NCBI GenBank assembly: GCA_945871945.1
Contig: CAMBXY010000097.1
Span: 1 to 5,892, forward strand
Reading direction: 5' to 3'
Source: Bordetella parapertussis
GTDB lineage: Bacteria > Pseudomonadota > Gammaproteobacteria > Burkholderiales > Burkholderiaceae_C
DNA: 5,892 nt
Shown here: piece after piece, positions 1 to 5,892 of the stretch
Numbering within the stretch: position 1 is the stretch's first letter
How the letters are laid out: each line of letters opens with the position of its first letter
Notes under the pieces: generated by a model
Told to the model about the DNA's origin: nothing
The model's input: only the letters and a program-made list of their open reading frames with translations
Database searches by the model: none
Made by a program: the position numbers and the translations under genes

Positions 1-687
1 AAAAACACCACCATCCCCACCAAATTCGCACAGACCTTCTCCACCGCCGACGACAACCAGCCCGCCGTGACCATCAAGGTGTTTCAGGGTGAACGCGAAA
101 TGGCCTCGGGCAACAAATCTTTGGGTGAATTCAATCTTGAAGGTATTCCACCCTCTGCTCGCGGGACACCGCAAATTGAAGTGTCGTTTGACATTGACGC
201 CAACGGCATTTTGCATGTGGGTGCCAAGGACAAAGCCACCGGCAAAGAAAACAAAATCACCATTAAAGCCAATTCAGGTTTGAGCGAAGCTGAGATTCAG
301 CAAATGGTGAAAGACGCCGAGCTCAACGCTTCCGAAGACAAGAAAAAACTGGAACTGATTCAAGCGCGTAACAACGCCGATGCCTCGGTGCACAGCGTTA
401 AGAAGAGCTTGGTCGATCACGCCGACAAAGTAGAAGCTGGCGACAAAGAAAAAATCGAAGCCGCAGTGAAAGAAGTCGAAGAGGCTTTGAAGGGCGAGGA
501 TAAAGACCAGATCTTGGCCAAGACGGAGGCGCTGATGACGGTTGCCCAAAAATTAGGCGAGATGGTGTATGCCGATATGCAAGCGCAACAAGCGGCGGCA
601 GCCAGTGGCGCAGCGCCTGACGGGAACCAAAAACCCGACGACGATAATGTGGTCGATGCTGAAGTCAAGGAAGTGAAAAAAGGCTGA
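1..687 (+). CDS. dnaK: Chaperone protein DnaK (Hsp70), C-terminal part, cut by the left window edge
   Basis: This is the end of the ATP-dependent Hsp70 chaperone, which binds and releases unfolded cytoplasmic proteins together with DnaJ and GrpE. The frame is open from base 1 and ends at TGA 685-687, giving 228 residues; the GTG at position 67 is internal, not a start. The first residues (KNTTIPTK) match E. coli DnaK from about residue 414, so the ATPase domain and the start of the substrate-binding domain lie outside the window. Visible here are the rest of the beta-sandwich substrate-binding domain (to about window residue 95), with the equivalents of F426, A429 and V436 of the peptide pocket at window residues 13, 16 and 23. 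Then come the helical lid, rich in Lys and Glu, an Ala/Gln-rich linker, and the acidic tail [16 protein letters not shown] typical of proteobacterial DnaK. It lies 79 bases upstream of dnaJ on the same strand, the usual order. No damage is seen. Confidence 0.98.
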   Translation, partial: KNTTIPTKFAQTFSTADDNQPAVTIKVFQGEREMASGNKSLGEFNLEGIPPSARGTPQIEVSFDIDANGILHVGAKDKATGKENKITIKANSGLSEAEIQQMVKDAELNASEDKKKLELIQARNNADASVHSVKKSLVDHADKVEAGDKEKIEAAVKEVEEALKGEDKDQILAKTEALMTVAQKLGEMVYADMQAQQAAAASGAAPDGNQKPDDDNVVDAEVKEVKKG

Positions 688-703
688 CCCTTCTCCACCC
701 ATG

Positions 704-737
704 ACGCCGCGCAGAGCCTGAAGAGGCTGCGCGGCGT
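704..737 (+). promoter_or_regulatory. GC-rich stem-loop between dnaK and dnaJ
   Basis: The arms ACGCCGCGC (704-712) and GCGCGGCGT (729-737) pair perfectly over 9 bp. After a two-base AG bulge, AGCCT (715-719) pairs with AGGCT (724-728), leaving a GAAG loop. It begins 16 bases after the dnaK stop and ends 29 bases before the dnaJ ATG. There is no run of T after the stem (TGGCACATT follows), so it does not look like a full intrinsic terminator. A partial attenuator, an RNA-processing site or a 3'-end stabiliser of dnaK mRNA are all possible. The structure is seen in the sequence; its role is inferred. Confidence 0.6.
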
Positions 738-766
738 TGGCACATTCAACACCCTTAGATACAAAC

Positions 767-1903
767 ATGGCTACCAAACGCGACTTCTACGAAATATTGG
801 GTGTACCCAAGACCGCCAGCGACGAAGAGATCAAAAAGTCTTACCGCAAACTGGCAATGAAATTTCACCCTGACCGCAACCAAGGTGACGTTACGGCAGA
901 GGTGAAATTCAAAGAGGCCAAGGAAGCCTATGAGATGCTTTCGGACGCTGAAAAGCGTTCGGCCTACGACCAGTTTGGCCATGCAGGTGTCGACCCCAAT
1001 ATGCGCGGCGGTCCAGGCGGAGCCGCCGGATTTGGCGGTTTTGGTGAGTCGTTTGGCGACATCTTTGGGGACATTTTTGGTCAAACTCGTCGCCAACAAG
1101 GCGCGGGCGGTAAACAAGTCTTTCGGGGCAACGACCTGAGCTACGCCATGGACATCACGCTGGAGGAAGCGGCGGCGGGCAAAGAGTCCCAAATTCGCAT
1201 CCCCAGCTTTGAAGAATGCAGCACATGTGAAGGCACGGGTGCCAAACCCGGCACCTCGGTCAAAACCTGCGCTACCTGCCAAGGCCAAGGTGTGGTGCAA
1301 ATGCGCCAAGGATTTTTCAGCGTGCAACAAACCTGTCCGAATTGCCGTGGCAGCGGTAAAACCATCACCGACCCCTGCACACCTTGCCACGGTCAAGGCA
1401 AAATCAAAAAACAAAAAACACTTGAAATCAAAATTCCCGCAGGCATCGACGACGGCATGCGTATTCGCAGCAGCGGCAATGGCGAGCCCGGTACCAACGG
1501 CGGCCCAAGCGGCGATTTGTTCATCGAAATTCGCTTACAAAAACACGATGTCTTTCAACGTGACGGCGACGACTTGCATTGCGCCGTGCCCATCAGTTTC
1601 ACCACCGCTGCCTTGGGTGGAGAAATCGCTGTCCCCACACTCAGTGGCGAAGCGGCCATCGATTTACCCGAAGGCACGCAAACCGGCAAACAATTTCGTT
1701 TGCGCGGCAGAGGTATCAAAGGTGTGCGTTCTAGTTTTCCGGGCGACTTGTACTGCCACATCACCGTAGAGACACCGGTGAAGCTCTCCGAGCCTCAGCG
1801 TAAGCTGCTTAAAGAGTTAGAGGAGTCACTGAAAAAAGGTGGCGCTAAACACAAGCCTTCTGAAGCCGGTTGGGCCGACAAGCTGAAAAATTTGTTCAGC
1901 TAA
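767..1903 (+). CDS. dnaJ: Chaperone protein DnaJ (Hsp40, type I)
   Basis: This is the Hsp40 co-chaperone, which delivers unfolded proteins to DnaK and triggers its ATP hydrolysis in the cytoplasm. The ATG at 767 gives 378 residues, close to E. coli DnaJ (376), and begins [13 protein letters not shown] as the family does. A TTG further upstream at 737 would add ten unrelated residues and lies in the hairpin, so it is rejected. Domains in order: J domain at about 1-70 with the HPD motif at 34-36; Gly/Phe-rich linker at about 71-105; the zinc domain with four complete CxxCxGxG repeats at 151-158, 168-175, 190-197 and 204-211; then the two C-terminal client-binding beta domains and a dimerisation tail. 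All eight zinc-binding cysteines are present. No clear Shine-Dalgarno sequence is seen before the ATG. The TAA stop overlaps the stop of the converging CapA-like gene. Expression is probably shared with dnaK. Confidence 0.98.
   Translation: MATKRDFYEILGVPKTASDEEIKKSYRKLAMKFHPDRNQGDVTAEVKFKEAKEAYEMLSDAEKRSAYDQFGHAGVDPNMRGGPGGAAGFGGFGESFGDIFGDIFGQTRRQQGAGGKQVFRGNDLSYAMDITLEEAAAGKESQIRIPSFEECSTCEGTGAKPGTSVKTCATCQGQGVVQMRQGFFSVQQTCPNCRGSGKTITDPCTPCHGQGKIKKQKTLEIKIPAGIDDGMRIRSSGNGEPGTNGGPSGDLFIEIRLQKHDVFQRDGDDLHCAVPISFTTAALGGEIAVPTLSGEAAIDLPEGTQTGKQFRLRGRGIKGVRSSFPGDLYCHITVETPVKLSEPQRKLLKELEESLKKGGAKHKPSEAGWADKLKNLFS
1881..1901. repeat. Short inverted repeat at the dnaJ / CapA-like gene junction
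   Basis: AGCTGAA (1881-1887) and TTCAGCT (1895-1901) form a perfect 7-bp inverted repeat around a 7-base A/T-rich spacer, ending on the overlapping stop codons of the two converging genes. It could fold in RNA from either strand. No T run follows on either side, so a terminator role is weakly supported. It is also constrained by being dnaJ coding sequence, so chance is possible. Confidence 0.3.
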
Positions 1904-2883
1904 GGACGGCAATCCGCAAAGCTTGAGTTGCCACGCTGCCAGCACTGGCCAGCGTCTTTGCGTGAAGGGTGCGGTGTACCGTAGCGATCAATGCGCGCCA
2001 CATGGATACGCGCTTGTTGAACGCCTGTGCGGTTGACGTCTAGCTGCAAAGCCCAGCCAGTGGTGTTTTCCAAACTGCTGTAGCCATCGAACACAAAATT
2101 ACCCAAGCTGTACACAATCGGGCGGCCTTTGTAAAACTCGGTGTTTTGGGTCACATGCGGATGAGAGCCCACCACCGCATCCGCGCCAGCATCGATCATG
2201 CGCTTGGCCAAGCTTTGCTGACGCGTGGTGGCATAAGGCTCATCTTCAACACCCCAGTGCATGAAAGGAATCACCACATCGGCGTGGTGCACTTCACGTG
2301 CAGCTTTGATGTCGGCGACCACTTGCTCGTCATCGCTCCAAGCCGAGCCAGCACGATCCACATCGGCCTCAAAACTGCGGGGGAAAAATTCGTTATAGCC
2401 CAACACGGCAATGGTGATTCCCTTGCGCTTAAAAAGCAAGGGTTGATGCGCCTGATGCAAATCTCGCCCGCCGCCAAAAAAAGGCATCTTGGCTTGGGTC
2501 AAAAAACCAAGCATTTGGTCAAATGCAGCATGACCGAAATCGCCGGTGTGGTTGTTGGCCAAAGAAACCGCATCAAAATGTTTCTTCAATAACTTCAGCA
2601 CGCGAGGATGGGCCCTGAAAGTAAAGGGTTTGTCCTCGGCTGTGCCCATGGTGGAGATCACGCATTCCAAGTTGGCTATGCGTATATCGCTCTTATTCAA
2701 AACAGATGCAAACGGTTTGAATGGATTGTGTCCCTGCTTGATGCGCTGACCAGGGAAATCGGCCAGCATTAAATCGCCCACAAACACCATGGACACATCA
2801 TCATCCTGAGCCACCGCATGGCCGAGACCAACTGCAATGCCGATAAACACCAAGCAAAAGAAGGTTACTAATTGGTTGATCAT
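1900..2883 (-). CDS. Exported CapA/PgsA-family protein (metallophosphatase-like fold)
   Basis: This protein belongs to the CapA family (bacterial capsule synthesis, PF09587 type), relatives of poly-gamma-glutamate PgsA/CapA, which have a calcineurin-like metallophosphatase fold. The chosen ATG at 2883 gives 327 residues and overlaps the stop of the preceding gene as ATGA; an ATG at 2904 would only add seven polar residues before the signal peptide. Residues 1-25 look like a Sec signal peptide (hydrophobic core, likely cut after AVA), so the product should act outside the cytoplasmic membrane. Family motifs are intact: GDLML at 36-40, NLE at 71-73, ANNHTGD at 109-115, HWG at 209-211, GSHPHV at 239-244 and SLGNFVFD at 259-266, including the usual Asp, Asn and His metal ligands. 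Two C-terminal cysteines could form a disulfide. It is the last gene of the unit with cyanophycin synthetase. The family assignment is firm; the substrate is unknown, and a true role in capsule formation is not shown. Confidence 0.9.
   Translation of the reverse strand: MINQLVTFFCLVFIGIAVGLGHAVAQDDDVSMVFVGDLMLADFPGQRIKQGHNPFKPFASVLNKSDIRIANLECVISTMGTAEDKPFTFRAHPRVLKLLKKHFDAVSLANNHTGDFGHAAFDQMLGFLTQAKMPFFGGGRDLHQAHQPLLFKRKGITIAVLGYNEFFPRSFEADVDRAGSAWSDDEQVVADIKAAREVHHADVVIPFMHWGVEDEPYATTRQQSLAKRMIDAGADAVVGSHPHVTQNTEFYKGRPIVYSLGNFVFDGYSSLENTTGWALQLDVNRTGVQQARIHVARIDRYGTPHPSRKDAGQCWQRGNSSFADCRP
1933..1959 (+). terminator. Candidate dnaJ terminator hairpin inside the converging gene
   Basis: ACGCTGCCA (1933-1941) pairs with TGG-C-CAGCGT (1946-1955) with one bulged C and a GCAC loop, followed by CTTT. 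It starts 29 bases after the dnaJ stop and lies within the 3' coding part of the CapA-like gene. The T stretch is short, so termination may be weak or need Rho. The position suits a dnaJ terminator, but the stem could also be a coding coincidence. Confidence 0.4.
2880..2883 (-). other. ATGA stop/start overlap (translational coupling)
   Basis: Read on the minus strand, the four bases are ATGA: the ATG starts the CapA-like protein and the TGA ends the small exported protein. No good Shine-Dalgarno sequence stands before this ATG, which suggests that ribosomes finishing the upstream gene restart here. This overlap decides the start over the ATG at 2904. Confidence 0.8.
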
Positions 2884-3290
2884 GGTGCCGTCAACATTGT
2901 GCATTCATAGATGAGTTCTCGGCCCAAATTGGGCGAGTACAGCTGCTGTCTGCCGGTCAAACTCTGGTGCGAGACAAACGGCGGCAAATAAGTGGCTTGC
3001 TGAAGAATAAGGGGCTGCTTGTCGGTTCGATAGGAGACGGTTATTTTGATGTTCTCGATATGCTCTGCGTTGGCAGACAAAATCGCTTTGAAACGAAACC
3101 GCTCAAGATCAATCGGCTTGGCCCTGTAAGGATGGGGTGTGGGTACAAAAATAAACTGGTGGTCTTCCCCACCCGCAAACAGCTTGCATTGCAGGCGCGA
3201 GTCCAGAGGTTCTGCGCTGCAAACGGCGCACAACACCAAGCTCATACCCAAAACAATCAGTTTCAAACTTAAAAGTTGGTGGGTCAGCAT
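2880..3290 (-). CDS. Small exported protein of unknown function
   Basis: I do not recognise a characterised family. The ATG at 3290 gives 136 residues; the in-frame TTG at 3293 just before it is a less likely start. Residues 1-26 form a convincing Sec signal peptide: a short polar start with one Lys, a Leu/Val-rich core, and a likely cut after CSA before EPLD. No proper lipobox is present although cysteines lie at 21 and 24. The mature part, about 110 residues, looks rich in beta strands (IENIKITVSYRT at 78-89, and strands near 45-49 and 65-71) and holds only two cysteines, at 35 and 130, near its ends, which could form a disulfide in the periplasm. It starts 7 bases after the cphA stop and overlaps the CapA-like gene by ATGA, so it is very probably made from the same mRNA. 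A binding partner of the CapA-like protein is a reasonable guess only. Confidence 0.85.
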   Translation of the reverse strand: MLTHQLLSLKLIVLGMSLVLCAVCSAEPLDSRLQCKLFAGGEDHQFIFVPTPHPYRAKPIDLERFRFKAILSANAEHIENIKITVSYRTDKQPLILQQATYLPPFVSHQSLTGRQQLYSPNLGRELIYECTMLTAP

Positions 3291-3297
3291 CAAAGGT

Positions 3298-5892
3298 TCA
3301 GGCTTTGACAGGTACTGATGCTTGGTTCATGCGCATTTGCACATGCGCCATCGATTCTTGAATTTGGTCTATCAAGATCAGGCAAACATCGCCGGCTTGC
3401 AAATTGTCTAGGGCGCGGTCAATGGCTTTGAATTCACCATAAACATCTTCGATATTTTGAACCCGGGTCGCACCCTGCAAGCCTTCGCGCAACAAGGCAA
3501 TCACCTCACCATCTGAGCGACCGCGCTGGCAAGCATCTTCAAAAAGAATCACATCATCGAAAGCGTGACCCACACCACGGGTGAGTGCGCGCAAATCTTC
3601 GTCGCGCCTGTCGCCCGTGCCACAAATAACCAAGCTGCGACGACGAGCAGGAAAAATTTGCACAGCGTCCACAATGGCTTTGACCGCATCCGCATTGTGT
3701 CCAAAGTCAACAATGACTTTGGCCTGTTTGTAATCAAACACATTGAAACGGCCGGGCACACTTTGGGCGTCGCTGACAAAGTGGCTTAAGGCTTGACACA
3801 TGCCTTCCCACAACAGTTTCAATGCCCACCCCGCCGCAATAGCAGCCATTACATTGGCCACCTGAAACCGCAAAGCGCCGTTGTGGGTAATGGGGATGTT
3901 CAACAAGGGCAAGCGCATGTGGAATTTACCTTCGGCCGCGATGATGTGACCCTCTTCCACAAAAAGAACACGCTTGCCTTGCGCACGGTGGGTGGCCAAG
4001 GAAGGTGTTTTGGGGTCATAAGCAAAAAAGGTCACGGCGCTGGGGCATTTGGCAGCCATGGCGACCACCAAAGGATCTTCGGCATTGAGAACCGCCATAC
4101 CTGCGGGGTCGACATTGCGCACAATGACATGCTTCAACACCGCCAAATCTTCGACGGTGGAAATGTAGTTCAAGCCCAGGTGATCGCCACTGCCGATATT
4201 GGTCACCACCGCAACCTCGCAACGGTCAAACGCCAAGCCTTCGCGCAGCATGCCTCCACGTGCGGTTTCAAGCACAGCAGCATCGACATTGGGGTGCATC
4301 AGCACGCGAAGCGCACTTTGCGGTCCTGCACAGTCGCCGGAATCAAATTGGTAGCCATTGGCATAGACGCCATCGGTATTGGCAATGCCCATGCGCAACC
4401 CACTGGAGGCCAGCAAATGCGCAATCAATCGAACGGTGGTGGTTTTACCGTTGGTACCAGTTACCGCCACCACAGGAATACGCCCGTTTTCTCCCTCGGG
4501 GAACATTTGCGCAATGACGGCCTTGCCCACATCGCGTCCTTTGCCAAACGAGGGGCTGAGATGCATGCGTAAACCCGGCGCAGCATTGACTTCAATGATG
4601 CCGCCGTTTTGTTCCTCTAAGGGTCGCAAAATAGTTTCGCAAACAATATCGACGCCGCAAATATCCAAGCCGACCATTTGCGCGGCCAAGACCGCACTGG
4701 CGGCGACTTCTGGATGCACGTCATCGGTGACGTCGGTGGCGGAGCCGCCAGTAGATAAATTGGCGTTGTTGCGCATGATGACGCGCATGCCTTTGGGCGG
4801 CACGCTGCTGTCGTCCAGGTTTTGTTCTTGCAAGCAAGACATGGCGACTTCATCGATGCTAATCCGTGTCAAGGGATAGGAGTGCCCCTCACCGCGCAAA
4901 GGATCGACATTGACGATAGCCACCAGTTCTCGCACAGTGTGTACGCCGTCGCCCACCACGAGTGCGGGCTCGCGGCGCGCGGCTGCCACCAATTTGTCGC
5001 CTATGACCAGCAAGCGGTAATCACTGCCGGGCAAGTAGCGTTCGACCATGATGTCTTCGCGAAAACGCAAGGCGATGGCGTAAGCTGCTTCGAGCTCAGC
5101 GCGGGTTTTCACATTGACCGCCACACCTTTGCCTTGGTTACCGTCTTGGGGCTTAACCACCACCGGCAAACCAATTTCTTGCGCCACGGCCCAAGCATCA
5201 TCCACATCTTTGACAGGGCGGCCTTCAGGCACGGGCAGACCTGCCATTCGGAAAAGCTTTTTCGTCAACTCTTTGTCTTGCGCGATGGATTCAGCGATGG
5301 CGCTGCTGGCATCGGTTTCGGCGGCTTGAATGCGCCGCTGCTTGCTGCCCCAACCGAGTTGCACCAAGCTACCCTCGGTCAATCGAATAAACGGAATATG
5401 CCGATTCAAACCAGCGTTCACGATCGATGCTGTGGAGGGGCCTAAACGCAAATCTTCATCTACCTCGCGTAACTCGGCAATCACCTTGGCAAGAGGGAAA
5501 TCGGTGTTGTTCAAAGCGGCCATCAACAACTCTTGCGCATAGCCAATAGCCAATCGTCCCACCTGCTCTACCGTGTACTGCACCACCACTTGGTACAGAC
5601 CTTCTGAGGGCGTGGCCGTGGTGCGGCTGAAAGTGACCGGACAACCCGCTTCAATTTGCAAAGACAGGGTGACTTCTTCTAGGGCATGGGCAAAGGTGTA
5701 AGCAGACTCAGATGAACTGTTGTAGATGCTGTAAACGGAAGGAAATATATGCCTCAGTCGCTTTGAAAAATCGGGGACGCTGATGCGTAAATCGATATTG
5801 TGCTGGGTATCGCATTGCACCAAGGCTTCAACTGAAGTGTGTTTAGACCATAGATTGGGGCCGCGCAGGGCCCGCGTACGTGTCACTTCTAT
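3298..5892 (-). CDS. cphA: Cyanophycin synthetase, probably missing a few N-terminal residues at the window edge
   Basis: The enzyme makes cyanophycin, a cytoplasmic nitrogen reserve with a poly-Asp backbone and Arg side groups, using ATP to add Asp and then Arg in turn. Domains, numbered from the GTG at 5886 (862 residues): an N-terminal domain at about 1-160 opening with RALRGPNLWSKHT; an ATP-grasp domain at about 200-460 with KPQDGNQGKGV at 245-255, STGGSATDVTDDVHP at 378-392 and NAAPGLRMH at 434-442; and a Mur-ligase-like domain from about 470 with the P-loop GTNGKTTT at 477-484, ETARGGMLREG at 540-550, VDFGHNADA at 726-734 and GTGDRRDED at 756-764. Both ATP sites look intact and the length fits full CphA (about 870-900). 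The frame stays open through GAA and ATA to the edge, and relatives carry residues before VTR, so the real start is probably beyond 5892. It is followed after 7 bases by a small exported protein gene. Specificity for Asp and Arg is inferred from the family. Confidence 0.96.
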   Translation of the reverse strand: MEVTRTRALRGPNLWSKHTSVEALVQCDTQHNIDLRISVPDFSKRLRHIFPSVYSIYNSSSESAYTFAHALEEVTLSLQIEAGCPVTFSRTTATPSEGLYQVVVQYTVEQVGRLAIGYAQELLMAALNNTDFPLAKVIAELREVDEDLRLGPSTASIVNAGLNRHIPFIRLTEGSLVQLGWGSKQRRIQAAETDASSAIAESIAQDKELTKKLFRMAGLPVPEGRPVKDVDDAWAVAQEIGLPVVVKPQDGNQGKGVAVNVKTRAELEAAYAIALRFREDIMVERYLPGSDYRLLVIGDKLVAAARREPALVVGDGVHTVRELVAIVNVDPLRGEGHSYPLTRISIDEVAMSCLQEQNLDDSSVPPKGMRVIMRNNANLSTGGSATDVTDDVHPEVAASAVLAAQMVGLDICGVDIVCETILRPLEEQNGGIIEVNAAPGLRMHLSPSFGKGRDVGKAVIAQMFPEGENGRIPVVAVTGTNGKTTTVRLIAHLLASSGLRMGIANTDGVYANGYQFDSGDCAGPQSALRVLMHPNVDAAVLETARGGMLREGLAFDRCEVAVVTNIGSGDHLGLNYISTVEDLAVLKHVIVRNVDPAGMAVLNAEDPLVVAMAAKCPSAVTFFAYDPKTPSLATHRAQGKRVLFVEEGHIIAAEGKFHMRLPLLNIPITHNGALRFQVANVMAAIAAGWALKLLWEGMCQALSHFVSDAQSVPGRFNVFDYKQAKVIVDFGHNADAVKAIVDAVQIFPARRRSLVICGTGDRRDEDLRALTRGVGHAFDDVILFEDACQRGRSDGEVIALLREGLQGATRVQNIEDVYGEFKAIDRALDNLQAGDVCLILIDQIQESMAHVQMRMNQASVPVKA

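Noticed and set aside
67..69. GTG at 67 as the start of a separate gene
   Set aside because: The frame is open from base 1 and the preceding 22 codons match DnaK, so it is an internal valine codon (equivalent of V436).
737..766. Longer dnaJ start at TTG 737
   Set aside because: It adds ten residues not seen in DnaJ, uses a rare start codon and begins at the last base of the hairpin stem; [13 protein letters not shown] from 767 matches the family exactly.
755..1414. 219-residue open frame on the minus strand opposite dnaJ
   Set aside because: It is antisense to the J domain and zinc domain of dnaJ and shows no recognisable protein features; a shadow of dnaJ codon use.
2884..2904. Longer start for the CapA-like protein at ATG 2904
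   Set aside because: It overlaps the upstream gene by 25 bases and adds a polar stretch with Asp before the signal peptide; the ATGA-coupled ATG at 2883 gives a normal signal peptide.
3331..3348. Inverted repeat GCGCAT/ATGCGC with a 6-base loop near the cphA 3' end
   Set aside because: It is short, lies in the cphA coding region over codons for a Met/Arg/His-rich stretch, and has no T run; likely chance.
3793..4572. 259-residue open frame on the plus strand opposite cphA
   Set aside because: It lies wholly antisense to the conserved Mur-ligase part of cphA, has a His/Gln-rich composition typical of reverse-strand shadows and shows no family motif.
4822..5445. 207-residue open frame on the plus strand opposite the N-terminal half of cphA
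   Set aside because: Fully antisense to the ATP-grasp domain, with no motifs and no operon context.

Overview
The window suggests a betaproteobacterium, most likely of the order Burkholderiales (perhaps a freshwater member of the Comamonadaceae). The grounds are the close match of the DnaK and DnaJ sequences to proteobacterial forms, a long cyanophycin synthetase of the kind common in Burkholderiales, and a moderate GC content. This placement is by eye only. The five protein genes cover almost the whole window; the only gap of note is 79 bases between dnaK and dnaJ, and no stretch over 300 bases lacks a gene.

Plus strand, 1-1903: the 3' part of dnaK (cut by the left edge, starting at the equivalent of E. 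coli residue 414) is followed by a complete dnaJ. This is the usual Hsp70 chaperone pair: DnaJ brings unfolded clients to DnaK and stimulates its ATPase. A strong GC-rich hairpin at 704-737 sits in the gap and could set the relative output of the two genes.

Minus strand, 5892-1900: three genes run in one direction and are packed like an operon. First comes cyanophycin synthetase (cphA), whose start probably lies just past the right edge. Next, after 7 bases, is a small exported protein of unknown function. Last, through an ATGA stop/start overlap, is an exported CapA/PgsA-family metallophosphatase-like protein. CphA makes the nitrogen reserve polymer multi-L-arginyl-poly-L-aspartate in the cytoplasm, while the two downstream products carry Sec-type signal peptides. 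The link between a storage-polymer ligase and two envelope proteins is the most interesting aspect of the window.

The two transcription units converge. The stop codons of dnaJ (TAA) and the CapA-like gene (TAG) overlap in the four bases 1900-1903, so any terminator for one unit must lie inside the coding sequence of the other. A candidate hairpin for dnaJ lies at 1933-1955. I saw no tRNA, rRNA, CRISPR array, insertion sequence or transposon signature.
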